Of a stretch of 64,000 bases of DNA, positions 46,463 through 58,130 are shown piece by piece. The notes under the pieces were generated by a model. The model had not been told where the DNA came from. It was given only the letters and a program-made list of their open reading frames with translations, and searched no databases. Made by a program: the position numbers and the translations under genes. The stretch is taken from contig NC_073694.1 in the NCBI RefSeq assembly GCF_029784165.1, positions 40,095,006 through 40,159,005 on the forward strand, given 5' to 3'. Source of the DNA: Wyeomyia smithii. Lineage: Eukaryota; Arthropoda; Insecta; Diptera; Culicidae. Position 1 is the first letter of the stretch. Each line of letters opens with the position of its first letter.

Positions 46463-48602
46463 AAGTAACACACAAAACATGTTAGAAAAGAATTCACAAT
46501 GACAGTAGTCATACAAGAGCGCAATTGCAAACTTGTGTTGTTATATTCTTGTTCTCGAGATGTTCTTTTATAGCACAATTGTGTCTCATAGATTATTGAA
46601 TATAAACTGCCGCTGCTTGTCTGTAACTTGTGTTTATGATGTTATCAAAACTGCACAGAAAACAACTTAAAATACATCATTTGTGAGAAGTTGTTTTTCA
46701 CCAGTGATTCAACCACATTTGGAAAACAAGCTCGTTTTTTCCTGGTTTTGGAGATGTTTTTCAATAGCATGGGTTAAACGAACAATAACTATTACATGAA
46801 TAATGAGGCGAACCAGCCGCAGGCTGAAAACCTCAAAAATACAGACAAAAAAAATTATATGAATGGCACTTGTTTTCAGGTTGTCTTCCAGATGTTTGCA
46901 CTATTAGGAAAACTGTGTATAAAATGTCGGGGCAGCCGCGCCTGTTCAATATTCTACGCCTAATAATTATGCTACGTACCTACAAAGTGCTTTTCTTATG
47001 ATTGATCTTAGTATTTAGCAGCCAACGCAAAATTACTTGATCAAATTGTTATTAAAATATTTCAACGATTTCAATAAAACTATTCGAGATGAGTAAAAAT
47101 GTGCCATGAAAAGATAAACAAAACGCTTGCAGTGCAACCAATATCACTTCAATTTTTGTTACCGTATATCTAACAATATTTCCCAGTTTTGTTATATTTC
47201 AAGTCTAGATAACGTTGAAACTATGCGTAAACAATTTTAATATTCAAGCTACAGAAATAATTCATTTAACAAGGTTGTACATTGCTTTTTATAATCAATT
47301 TGAAATTAATTGGAATTGGAGACGATTGTCGATCTAGTTGCACTGTACATAACAACACATTTGCGCATGCATTGGGTAAATGTTGTCATAGCAACGCATT
47401 TGCGCATGCGCTTTGTTGTGGCGGATTTTGACCCACGAATGCGCGAATTTCTTTATTCCAATGGGGTCAGTGCAGATCTACCCAAAAAAAAAAAACGACA
47501 TTGCGATTTACTACGCATGTAAGAAAGAGATGCCAGATAGTTGTTTACGAACTAAGCCCAGCGGTGGTGGGCTAACTTGACTCTTCGCAATTGAATAAAT
47601 CAGTGAACATTCTGTAATGCATAATCTTTTTTCCACTGATTGACAAATAGAAAACGGTATCCAATGAATAGTGCATGATTTTTCCAGAAGTAAAACACAA
47701 ACTTTTACCGTGAAATTTGAGGCGCACGTAGAACATTGTATTACAAGCTTCGAAACGTTGATCCAATATTGTTTTTTTATTTTTCGGAGATTATTCGAAA
47801 CGCCATAATCACTATTTTTCATTGTTCCAAATATAAATCAGCGCCGTTCTACAATATTTTTAATTGGAAGTTTTATGCTTACGGCAACGATGTTTTGATT
47901 AGTTAGCAATTACAACTTGAAAATAACCCGTTTTAAACGTTTTCTAACCGTATTGGTGACCAAACCCCCTAGAGACTCCGCTTCGACACCTTCCATGTGA
48001 TCGTATTATCTACAGATAGATAAATAACGTGCAATAGTTTTAAGCATGAGGAAGACCACAAGCACGTAGATGTACGACTATTTGAGTTTGCCTTAATTTG
48101 GCCATAGGCCGGGGATTCTCGCGTGCGCTCTATTGTTGTGATAATAAAAAATAAAACAGGTTGAGTTTGGATCTCGTAAAAGCTTTCGCGGCGGATATAA
48201 TGAACTCGTGAGCGCAGTATTTGTTAATATGACCTAACATCCGGAATCAGTAATCGTTTATCAAAACGAATCCTGCTGCATACCTTGCCCTTTCTCCAAC
48301 ATCCCAGTGATTTCTCGTGGAAGTGCAGAGGTGTTCTCGGCTTCCAATGAAGCGAGTATCACGTCAACATATTCCTATACACTCTCCTTCTTTGACCTGC
48401 ATTCGGATGCGGCCGGCGCTGGGATTGCCTAATATAAAGATTTAGGTCACCAGTTTTTAATCATTGAGGATGAATGTTAGTCCCAAGCATCATCTGTTGG
48501 TTTTCTGTGTAAATTCAGCTGATCTGGCAATAACGGAGTAGCAACCGCGGGCGGTCAATCATGCTCATGCTCATCATGCTCATGTGACCGGACTTTTTTG
48601 TC
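46463..48602. mobile_element. 2.1-kb insertion of unknown class inside the RTE fossil
   Basis: The left border follows ACCC (46459-46462) and the right border precedes ACCC (48603-48606), a possible 4-bp duplication. No long terminal inverted repeat is seen. The left edge is AAGTAACACACAAAAC. The right edge, on the minus strand, reads CAGGGTGACAAAAAAGTC next to a TA, which resembles a Tc1/mariner terminus, so the block may be composite. Inside are AT-rich sequence, a GC patch at 48290-48430, and GCTCATG repeats at 48560-48590. Short frames (47310-47522, 47511-47822) have no motif. Confidence 0.45.
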
Positions 48603-48841
48603 ACCCTGTACAAATCGGTGGATATAGTTAAGCGGATAAAACACGGGAGGTTGCAGTGGGCTGGACATGTAACTCGAATGCCGGAAGAACGACCAGCGAA
48701 GACTATATTTAGCAGAAATCCCGATAGAGGCCGTCGATTTCGAGGTACCGCCTCGCACTCGTTGGATGTGTGCTGTCGACGAGGATGCCTGCGAAATAGA
48801 TGTTGGATTGGATTGGATCGATAATCGGTCTGTCGCCGTAA
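48603..48841 (+). pseudogene. RTE-type ORF C-terminal fragment
   Basis: The frame reads VDIVKRIKHGRLQWAGHVTR, MPEERPAKTIFSRNPDRGRR and FRG, then a frameshift to PRTRWMCAVDEDACEIDVGL. This matches the C-terminal tail of mosquito RTE-like ORFs and continues the upstream fragment in the same direction. Confidence 0.75.
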
Positions 48842-48865
48842 AAGTAAGTGAGTGAAGTAAGTAAG

Positions 48866-49561
48866 ATAAATATTGCAAAACTTGTTTTTTCTCCGAAAAG
48901 GAACTTGAGAGTTTTACTATGAAGTGGTCATTTTTCAGCGCTTGAATCACTCTTAGGTACGTAGTGCTTATATATAATAATGAATGGAAATCAGAGTGAG
49001 CTAACCGTACCTAATGGTATACACCAGAGGCAGAATCTGTAAGCATAAGGTTTTGCTCGAAATTGCACCCGCAACCGTCGCTCTTCATGCCGTCTGTCTA
49101 ACACCAACACTGAGTGACAGTTGCAAAACACTCTGTATTTTGTTTCAAATATAACCCTTAGTGCAGAGCGTAGTTTGGTGATGGCTGGTCGTGGCAATTA
49201 GCTTATTGATAACAATTCCTCATATCCTGATAGTTTTCCACCCCCTATTACTGGATATCAAGTAAAGTCGCCACAGCGCCGTCTCCTGATTCTGTTTGTT
49301 AGGACGTGTAGCAAATAGGACCCTGAAATAACGGTTCCTTCTTGTTTTTCTTTTGTTCTTCAGCTGTATCTACTGGTATGGTGTTTTTTTAAGATCAACT
49401 CACAACAACGTTTCTCTCCCGCAAAAAAGCAATTGAACGATCGTTTGTAAAACGTCATCTGCAAAACAGTCTCAACGATAACCCAACAAGATACAATGAC
49501 TAAAGGTTTGCTGAAAATTGAATCGTCTGCGGATATTACCGACTCCTTCTAATCACAAATC
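48866..49561. other. Gap without recognised features
   Basis: Sequence between the RTE tail and the R1-type fossil. No terminal repeats, tRNA-like boxes or domains are visible. The last bases before 49562 may already be degraded retrotransposon. Confidence 0.3.
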
Positions 49562-50745
49562 TGCAACGTATTCCGAACACCACGGGCAAGGTTCCTGAGA
49601 GAATTATCCTCAACAGACTGGTGAAGTACACGGAGGGTTTAAACTGTCTGACAAGCAACCAATTTGGTTTCCGGAAGGGCAGGTCCACGCTGGATGCTAT
49701 CCTGTCCGTCACCAAAACGGCGGAGGTAGCATTCCAGCGCGAGAGAAGGGCCATTCGCTATAAGCGGGACTCCATGGCGCTTGCACTCAGGGGCATCCAT
49801 TTACCGGTGTCGCTGTACAAGTTCTGGAAAATTACTTCCAGAATTGAGTAATAGTTTACAACACGGAGAACGGTCAGAAGTACTTCCCAATCACCGCAGG
49901 ACTTTCACAAGGTTCTATCCTGGGCAAGGTGTTGTGGAATGTCATGTATGACAGTGTTTTGATACTCAAGTTCTCTGTAGAAGTTGCCAGCTCTGTAGAA
50001 GACATAACGCTAGAGGTCTACGGCGAGTCGGTCGAAGAGGTCGAGTTGACGGCCGCGCACTGTATATGCAAGGTCAAAGACTAGTTGCACTCAAGGAAAC
50101 TGGAGCTAGCGCATCACAAGACGGAAGTCACAGTTGTGAATAATCGCAAATCGGAGGGACTCAGACTGCACCATTATTTCAAAGCTATCCTTGAAGCGCT
50201 TGGGGGTTATGTTCGACGACAAGCTCACATTTGGGAGCCACGTCGACTATCGCATGTCCAATAGCTCAGCGGTGTATGGTAATAAGCGAAAGATGCTTGC
50301 CAGCGTGATTTCGTCTCTACTTAGATATAGAGGGAAAATGTGGTCTAGAGCTCTAGGTACTAACAATTACCGTGGTAAGCTGGAAAGTACCTACAGGCTC
50401 ATGTGTCTGAGGGTTGCGATAGCGTACCGTACAGTGTTACACGACGCAATCTGTGTCTCGTCCGGCATCATACCTATCAGCATCGCCATTAAGGAGGACA
50501 GAGAATGCTCCGACCAACGTAACACAAGGTGCATAAAAGGAAACAGAAGGCCATCGTCGATTTCCCGATATCAGCGGGGATGGTCCAATTCCACGGAGAG
50601 TAGATGGACGCGGCGACCTATTCCGGAGGTATCCTGTTGATTCAGGACACAGATCTTGTCAAGCCATGGTTGCTTCAGGAATATTTGCATAGGTTCGGAC
50701 AAGCAGGGTTCCCCATGTGTCCCGAGTGCGTGCACGCAAAATTTA
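49562..50745 (+). pseudogene. R1-clade reverse transcriptase fossil
   Basis: It begins TTGKVPERIILNRLVKYTEG, then SNQFGFRKGRSTLDAILSVT. The segment that should hold the first catalytic Asp is deleted between RRAIRYK and DSMALALRGIHLPVSLYK. In the next frame YFPITAGLSQGSILGKVLWN is followed, where FADD is expected, by VEDITLEVYGES, so the catalytic box is lost. Further on come KRLGVMFDDKLTFGSHVDY, RGKLESTYRLMCLRVA and IIPISIAIKED, then a C-terminal knuckle region with LHRFGQAGFPMCPEC. Several stops and frameshifts are present. R1-clade assignment rests on motif recognition. No endonuclease or 5' end is present. Confidence 0.75.
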
Positions 50746-51862
50746 AAGTCTTACGCAGCCATTGTGTCCTCTCAGTTCACACATTTTCTGCGTTATTAAC
50801 GCACAAAAAATGTGTGGAAAGCATAACGCATCAGCTGCACAAGGAATACAAAGACATGATTCAAATTCAAATGTGTTAAGTTCACTACAACCAGAGCACT
50901 GACCACCAGACACTACTGGGCAAAGCTGAGCAGTAAATCGTGCTGAAATATTTCTCCAGAGAGATAGCAAACTGATGTGATCTGTAGGAAAGTAGACAAC
51001 GGTGTTTACTATGCATCTCGAAACTAAAAACAAATAATCCAGCTGTACGTCACGCATATTTGCTCTTCGATTTATATCGAATTGATCTCAGCAGTGTACT
51101 CCGCGCGGCGTTCTGCTATGCTCTCTAGAGTGATTCACCACTTTTCTCCCGCTCAGCTGTCGTGTAAGCAGGGTTGCCACATTATACCTCTATTTTTTCC
51201 GACAAAGTCTGTTTCTCTGTATCTCGGGCCGATAAATCTGTATCGAGCAACCTAAGAATGTTACATGGAAAAATTCTTACTTGCAGAATATATGTAAACA
51301 TATTAGTACTTTTTGCCATTGCTTAATCCTTTTTTTTTTGGTCTTAAACTTTCAATAAGTAAGGCGATAATTAAATGTATTAACTGATGATTATTCATTT
51401 TTCTGTACGTGATGTTTATACATATTGTTGCTTAATTTATCTGCATCGGTACCAACATGAACAATATCACTACAAATCATTATGACGATACCAACACCGA
51501 TGAAATCGTTCTAAACGAAGTGGTTCGGAGCGTCAAATACATTCAAAATACGCTAGAGTATCAAATGCGTTATGCCCAATGCACATGCGTTATACTGGTT
51601 CAAAGCTAGATCATTAAATGCTCTTAAAAAGCTCATAAATGATCTGGTTACGCACATGCTAACTTTTGCGCGTGGATGTCGTAATACTTAACCGTCGTCT
51701 CGTGAAGAGAAGACTTGGAGACTGGAGGAGTTCTAGTGCGTCCGCAGGCAGACTCCAGTAAGGAACGTGCCCCTGAACAATAAAGGATTCTCGAGGTACC
51801 AGGATCATACATTTTTTGCAAAGGGCGAGTTGTCGGTTGGTTATATTGATAGTCGAGGTATA
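50746..51862. other. Gap without recognised features
   Basis: Mixed-composition sequence between the R1-type fossil and a SINE. Short frames overlap on both strands. A patch near 51090-51190 is GC-richer. Nothing identifiable. Confidence 0.3.
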
Positions 51863-52068
51863 AAAGCAAAGCCTTGGTGCTACATTCCGATTCGGAACTT
51901 GACCTTCTGCTTACTATACACAGATTTCGCAGCCAACCGTTAAGTGTACAGGACAATTGCGGGGCTAGCGCTACGCTCCTACTGACACTAACAGTCTCTC
52001 CCGAGTCGTGACTCGAACCTACGACGACCGGCTTGTTAGGCCAGCATCGTACCTCGAGACCAGATGGG
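51863..52068 (-). mobile_element. tRNA-derived SINE, family A, copy 2
   Basis: On the minus strand it has an A-box-like TGGTCTCGAGG (near 52052-52062), AACAAGCCGGTCGTCGTAGG, the B box GGTTCGAGTC, GGGAGAGACTGTTAGTGTCA and the tail CGGAATGTAGCACCAAGG. It is the most complete copy here. Its 5' end abuts the reverse transcriptase fossil at 52070, suggesting insertion into or next to it. Confidence 0.8.
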
Positions 52069-52069
52069 T

Positions 52070-52919
52070 AGGCAATCGAGGTATAATCCTGCTTAAATGT
52101 AGTTTAGTGTCCCAAATAACACCAAGATCAGTGATAACGTTTCCGCGCGTCAAGTGTCCTCCAGCAATGTGGTAATCATAAACCAGAAGATGTTTTTTTC
52201 GGTAAAACGTGATTACGGAGCACCTAGGGATACTGTTCGACAAATGATAAGGGCGGCACCAATCAGCGAAAAAATCAATCAGCTCTCGGAGTCTAGTGCA
52301 GTCATCATAAGTTTGAATAGGCTTGTAGATTTTAGTATCATCTGCGTAGAATAGTCTTTTTCCAGGAGGCAATACTCTAGTAATACCGTTATTGAATAAA
52401 GTAAATAGTAGAGGTCCCAAACTACCGCCTAGGAGTACTCCGGAGTTACGACGAACCCAATTTAATGGCAGTTTTGCGATCACGAAGATATGATTTAATC
52501 GATGCTACCATTTAAGCTGAAGGCTAGTCGTCACGGATCCGCCGGGAAATAAACCATGCTGAGCAGTAAAGATGTTGTTTTTCATGCAGGACATTAGATG
52601 GTCGTAGACTACGGCCTTCATAAACTCCGAGTAGGCGCACAGCGATGAAATTCCGCGATAATGCTCCACATAGCGTTAATCACCCTGTATAACATATATT
52701 CCAGCTGCTGGGGAACTGTTGATACCGTAGGGAAATATTAAAAATATAGGCCAATGAAAATTTTAAAGCCTCATGGCAATTTTTCAAAGAGGCAGCCACA
52801 ACGTCCTTGTTCGGAACCCTGAGAGTACCTGTATTGAACAGGTCGCTTGAAACAAGCAGCAGAGTGGCAACTACTACTGAAAATGCTAGCGAAATGCTCA
52901 GCAAAAAGATCTCATTCAC
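52070..52919 (-). pseudogene. Non-LTR reverse transcriptase fossil, CR1/Jockey group
   Basis: Minus-strand order: 52919-52680 has NTGTLRVPNKDVVAASLKNC then HEALKFSLAYIFNISL and FPSSW, upstream of and entering the fingers domain, with a deletion inside. 52680-52500 in other frames gives HYRGISSLCAYSEFMKAVVY and AQHGLFPGGSVTTSLQL. 52483-52070 gives IAKLPLNWVRRNSGV, LGPLLFTLFNNGI, the catalytic LFYADDTKIY (YADD at 52337-52348), CSVITFYRKKHLLVYDYHIA and VITDLGVIWDTKL. The segment with the first catalytic Asp is missing. It ends at the SINE. Exact clade uncertain. Confidence 0.72.
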
Positions 52920-53499
52920 TGTTTAAGGTGGATGCTTATCTTTGCAACAGAAACATGCTTAGGCTTCCACTTCTTCGCACGCGCTTCAATGTCTTTGGAA
53001 TTAAAACATGTTTTCACATCTGGCATCCCTGTCATGACACGTAAACCAGGGTTTTATTCCCCACAAGCCAGCAACAGTAATGTCACTTTGTGCACTACTT
53101 GCCAGTTAGTGAAAATTTTAAAAACATGTAATTATTTGATTTAAAAATCAAAGAAAGATCGTAGACATCTAAGACAAATAACGTAGTGCCTATCGAAAGG
53201 TCAGCCATCGATTAGTATAAGAAAAAGCAGATATTTTTTCAAATTAAAACACCCTATTGCATATGAGTGTTCGCGTTGGTGCGAGACAACTAGCTGGCAT
53301 TCCTATCCCAATTGCATCTTGTTGTCTTGTTTTCACTTTGAACTGTTTTTGTTTTCTTCTCTTTTCAATTACCAAAGCAAATGTCAAACCATATCATCTC
53401 TCTGTAGTGTGAACCCCCGAAGTGACATCTGATATTTTCTGGCGATACCAGGTGATATGCGGCTTAGTCTGAACAAGCCATTATGCTTAGCACTTTACA
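52920..53499. other. Gap without recognised features
   Basis: About 0.6 kb with no domain, terminal repeat or tRNA-like box that I can support. Confidence 0.3.
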
Positions 53500-53900
53500 G
53501 GAGGAGCTCGTAGCCTCAACGTTACAGAGTCCGCTATGTAAAGGGAATGGTCATGAGCTCGAATTTTAGTAGAATCAGACCATTCGCTGTCGGAGGGGTT
53601 TATTCTCAGGTTCCCTCCAATCCTCCTTTTTGACCCTTCCTTCGAAAAAATTGCAGAAAAAAAGTTACGTTTGCCGATACTTGGCAGGGTAACTAAAGAG
53701 GTTCGGTAAAGAAGAGCAGCAGAGACCTTGCTTTTCTTTACTAGTCGTTAGAGATGCAGAGGTAAACTCGGTCTCTGGCTCCGGCGATTGGGACACTTCC
53801 TTCTTTCCTTCCCTAATCAATCGTTAGACGTATCAATCGACCTTCCAAATGTAACCATTGACGGTGGTATAATTTTCCTAAGTCTAGCAATCAGTTCTCT
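53500..53900 (+). mobile_element. Possible third tRNA-derived SINE family
   Basis: GAGCTCGTAGCCTCAACGTT and, 45 bases on, GGTCATGAGCTCGAATTTTA have the spacing of A and B boxes in a tRNA-like head. The anticodon-stem region, GAGTCCGCTATGTAAAGG, lies between them. The body contains CTCAGGTTCCCTCCAATCC and later GGTAAACTCGGTCTCTGGCT. No second copy is in the window and the boxes are degenerate, so the call is tentative. It could alternatively be a decayed tRNA pseudogene. Confidence 0.4.
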
Positions 53901-54483
53901 ACTACTCGTCCATAAACAACATTAAAATAAAAATTTTATTGATGATGTTATTGGAATTTTTTGAAATTGAATTTTTTAAAAATTTATCTATTTATACAGA
54001 AACGCTTGTTTCAGGCTAATAACGGTAGAAAGTGAGCAGTTATTTTCATCAAAACCAGATATATTTGGTTCAGATTTTAGCAATCTTAGAACGAGCAAAC
54101 TAATATTCTAGACGATGAAATTGGTACATTCAATTTACTACTTTATATTGAGGTACTTTCTATAAATAGGAATAACCTGAGGGAAAATAGATCATTGGAG
54201 CAAAATTGAACAAACGTAAAATGACCAATTTTCTAATATGTGCTCGTGAAATGTTCATTAATATCATTCCTGCGAAAATATTTTTGTTGTCAATTTTGAA
54301 CGGATTTTCCGCACATTTGCAGGGTATTTTTTATTTCTTCACAAGCTATGGGCCAAATTCACCAAATTAACAGAATTGTTTATTTGTTTCTTCCCGACGC
54401 TCTATTACCTAAGTAATAAATTATTTTCCTTGTGGAAGCTTATGACCACTGCTGTAATTAGTTAGATATATTGTGGTAAAGTC
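53901..54483. other. AT-rich gap, nothing recognised
   Basis: AT-rich DNA without terminal repeats or open frames of interest. Confidence 0.3.
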
Positions 54484-54629
54484 TCAGTTGGTCTCGAGGT
54501 ACAATTATAGGTTCAAGTCATGGTTCGGGAGAGACTGTTAGTGTCAGTAGGACCGTATCGCTAGCCCCGCAATTGTCCTGTACACTAAACAGTTGTCTGC
54601 GAAGTCTGTGTATAATAAAACAGAAGTTT
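54484..54629 (+). mobile_element. tRNA-derived SINE, family A, copy 3 (internally deleted)
   Basis: TTGGTCTCGAGGTAC is followed directly by AATTATAGGTTCAAGTC, so the anticodon-arm region of the tRNA-like head is missing. The body GGGAGAGACTGTTAGTGTCA and GCTAGCCCCGCAATTGTCC is present, and the 3' tail is cut after AAAACAGAAG. Confidence 0.75.
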
Positions 54630-57600
54630 CCATTTTCACTACGCTAAAATTTGTTTTTGTTTTTGATTGTTTTCGCCTTCAATTTTTCTAAAATTTATTT
54701 TGTCACTTCACTCCGCTGGTTTCCAAAAAGAATCATGTTAAAACTCTCATTAGCCACCTACTGCTGCATAGATGATTACCAGAAAAAATGGCGCTACAGC
54801 AGCGACATCTTTGCTGGATTTTATCGCACGACCTAACGGAAAACTATTTCGACTATTTTGACTGTACAATAAATAATTATTCTATGCGGAAGAAAAACAC
54901 ATTCCCATAAACAATTTTACTCTTAGCTAGTTTACCAACCAAATCATATACAACTCACACATTTTATGGGTTCAATTTATTTTTAACCCTCGTTCGGCCG
55001 ATGTTCGAGCGCCAAATCGATCGAGCATCACCAGAAACGACGCGTCCAAGCAGTGATTTGCATAGTAACGATAATTTTATGCAAACGAATAAAAAAAACA
55101 ATCCCTCTGCCGCCCCCGTCGCAAAGCTCCGTTTGTTTTTTTCCCCTACGATTTTATTCAATACAATCTTCGACCCGGGATAACCTCTGTTATGGTGATT
55201 TTGCCAAGCTATCAGAAAAAGAAAACGAAGAACTCCCCCCAAAATGGTCCTTCGAGAAAGTTGCAGTCCTGAGCGGTGAGCAACGTGATAACAGCAATCA
55301 ACATTCCACCGTTTTTTGTTTCGTTTCTGCGCTTGGCACGTACGAATCCGGTTGTTTTTTGTTAATTTTTCGTTCGGGGGTTCCCTCTTGAAATCGTTGA
55401 AATCTTTCTCCCTTTGGTTGGGTTGTGCGTGTGCGTCTTCGATTGCCGCCTGTTCGGGAAAGATTCTCTAAGACACACCAGGGGCGCTTGAAAATGTGAT
55501 GATCGCTAATGACAGCGCATAAATTTTGTTCAGCTCCTTCGGTTCCGAGACGCGTTGAGGTGGTGGACGGCGAGAAACGTAAACTACTGCTACATTGATA
55601 TATTGAATAGAATATAGTTGGAATGGCTCTTGCTGTGATTCTATGCTCTGTCACTACGCCCTGGACTCCGGGAGGACCTTCTCCGCTTGGAGGTGCATGA
55701 TTTGCGGTTTTAGAGTTCATAAATTATGGTTGGACAGGGAGAAGACTGTTCTAGTTTTAATTGGCTTCCCCTGGCGGGAGCTCAACTGCGTTAGGAAATA
55801 CCAGTTGGAGAAAATTTCAGCATTCGCTTGATTTGGTGCTGATAATTATTCAAATTGTGATCTTAGCAAGTGATGTTATGTTTACAGTAATTACTTGTTA
55901 CTGCAAAACTCATAATTTATGCAACATGATCATGTGAATGTCCCAATTAGCGGCATGTTTCCACTCAAAATGGGTTAACTGGATGCTCCGGCTGACGAAG
56001 AGCCGCTGCAGCTTCCCAGGGGAGCAATGTTGTCAATAACGCGTCGCGTCATCCGGAAGGAGGTCAGTTGTTGTGTGTACAAAGTAGCTTGGCCTATGCG
56101 GATGCGGCTAATGGTGACATGTTGTAGTTGTCTCAGCTGCTGCAGCGGATGGAAGCTGCCAGCAGCTCGTGACCGATCTTGAACACCAATTTGTAACGGT
56201 TGTTGGTGTTTTTTTTTTTTTGCTGTTGGCAGTCTCGTGAATGTCGGCTCTGTTTCACACTACAGCTAGCTGTCGCTTAATGTGATGTGACTTTTTCCGA
56301 ACATCTAAAGTGTAATCCTACGCAGTGAAACCACTTAAGTCTGATGAGTGATTATTGTGCAAACACTAGCTTCGATAACAAAAAATTTCAAGTATGATTG
56401 ACATACCTTGAAAACCTGGCAAAGATTTTCCTGTTGTTGACATATGTTATGACAACTAAAATCTGTAACTAAAAATTATATGAAGGAATTTTTTTGTTAC
56501 ACTTTCTATGCAGATTGTTAAATATTATTCCAGCAAAGTTCACCTTGAACAGAAGCAAAGTTTGACCCCATCTTTGATGATGCTGATCCATAAGCGCTCC
56601 TAACGCTCTGAACGGCTTTACAAACGGAAAAAAGTCTCTTGAAGCTATTCAAAACGAACGATTAGTTCAGTGTAAACAACCCGAGAGATGCTGGTAGAGA
56701 GCTACTGTTTGTAACCTCCTACTCACTGCACACCCCACATAGAAGCTGCTGATCGTTATGGAAATCAAGTCCGGCTTCGTTTGTTTATGCTTCCACAATT
56801 CAGTGCAGCATCTCTCGGAGCTTCAGCCAGTGTTGCCCGCAAGTGATATACGTAACTAATCTTCTTATGAAAGATGAGACGCGAACAAAATTTCCTCTCC
56901 AAAGCCGTTCTGCTTCATCAATTTAGGGATTTACTTACCCGAATGTGCTGGGTGAGTGAGGAGTCTCAGCCGGGTGGGGAACGAAATGTCTGGTTTCTGT
57001 CTGTGCCTAATGCGGGCGCGGTCTGCGTGTACGTGCTTTGCCTTAAGTTGCTGCTTTTATTTTTTCGGCAGCCAAACCAAGACCCAGCTTGAATTTTAGC
57101 TCATATGGGTAATCCGTACAAAAACAAGCCACGGAACATTTATGTCCCGCGCAGGCTCAGCAACCAAAAGCTAGCGGAGGAGAAACCCGAAAGGCTTCGC
57201 TCGTGCGCTGAAAGGAGAGCGAAAAAACTTGATTGGAAAGAGTTGTGCACGGAACAAGAACAAGAAGCGGGGAACCGGTATCGTGTTTGGAGCCTAAAAA
57301 TAAGGTTCGATCTCTCCCGCGAAAGACCGTAAGCTTGGTAAGACTTTAAAGCACACTGCCCATACTGGCCGACCGGTCCCATGCTGTAGGAGCACAGGCA
57401 CCAGCTTTCGATTATGGCTGTGAAGGTTCGAAAAGGCGCGTTGGAAGTTTCAGCGTTTTTCACCACAACAAGAACGAATATAAACAGAAAAGAATGAATA
57501 ATACCACTGCGAGGAGTAAGAAAAAACGTACACAGAACCTCGTGTACATTGTGTACATTGCGTAAAGGAGTACAGCCGAGTAAAAAAGAAAATTGCTACT

Positions 57601-58130
57601 ATTACTACTACCACCAACGCCGTAGAGCGGTACGATGTTTACTCTGGAGTGCGCAGTATATGCATATACGGACGGACTCACAAAGCGCGCCAACTTTTTT
57701 TCCGTTCATATTGGCCGTAAAACGTGAAATGGTCGTAAAACAGCCTCCGCCGGCGGCGTACAGGAACTTGTTAGTAAACAACCAAGAAGCCTTCTTTTTC
57801 TTCGAAAGTCCCACTAGAAATACTGGTTTCTTGCCGTTGTGTTGTGTCGCCTTTTGTCCCCCGACTCAGGAAGAGTTCGTAGTCGGCTGCACAAATGCGC
57901 GCATCTTCACACCACAAACGGGAGGAGCTCTGATGATCGCGGAAGTAAAATTTGCGACCGAGTGCAGCTGCACCAACCCATACGGTGTGATGGTAGAACG
58001 TAAGAACTATGGTTATGATCACCCCTCTCCACCGATCCAGCTCTTGAATATGTTTGCGGTTTGGCTCCCGTATTCGATCGATTGGAACGATGGCACCTCT
58101 GATATTCATATTTCAATGAGTTGACTCGAA
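54630..58130. other. Balanced-composition DNA without a recognised gene
   Basis: From about 55000 to 58100 there are no transposon signatures, and frames of 60-190 codons occur on both strands at the same positions (55053-55391 with 54964-55242; 55298-55720; 57140-57466 with 57105-57332; 57549-58124 with 57608-57814 and 57771-58109). The longest is 191 codons (57549-58124). It contains a low-complexity YYYYY tract from a TACTAC microsatellite and no domain I know. Overlap on both strands argues that these are composition effects. A CTGCTGCAGC tract lies near 56140. Confidence 0.3.

Larger units (their letters stand above)
45736..48865 (+). mobile_element. RTE-clade non-LTR retrotransposon fossil, split by an insertion
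   Basis: The 5' part (45736-46462) and the 3' part (48603-48865) belong to one RTE-like ORF: the first ends at the peptide MNHE and the second resumes at LYKSVDIVKRIKHGRL. The 3' end finishes with short GTAAGTGAGTGAAGTAAG repeats near 48842-48860, the kind of simple-repeat tail RTE elements carry. Endonuclease and 5' sequences are absent. The intervening 2.1 kb is unrelated. Confidence 0.72.

Noticed and set aside
48560..48590. GCTCATG repeats as a regulatory array
   Set aside because: Only about four imperfect units at the edge of an insertion; more likely terminal simple repeat of a mobile element.
57549..58124. 191-codon plus-strand frame
   Set aside because: Two minus-strand frames of 68-112 codons cover the same bases. 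It contains a microsatellite-derived YYYYY tract and no domain I recognise. Balanced composition explains the open frames.
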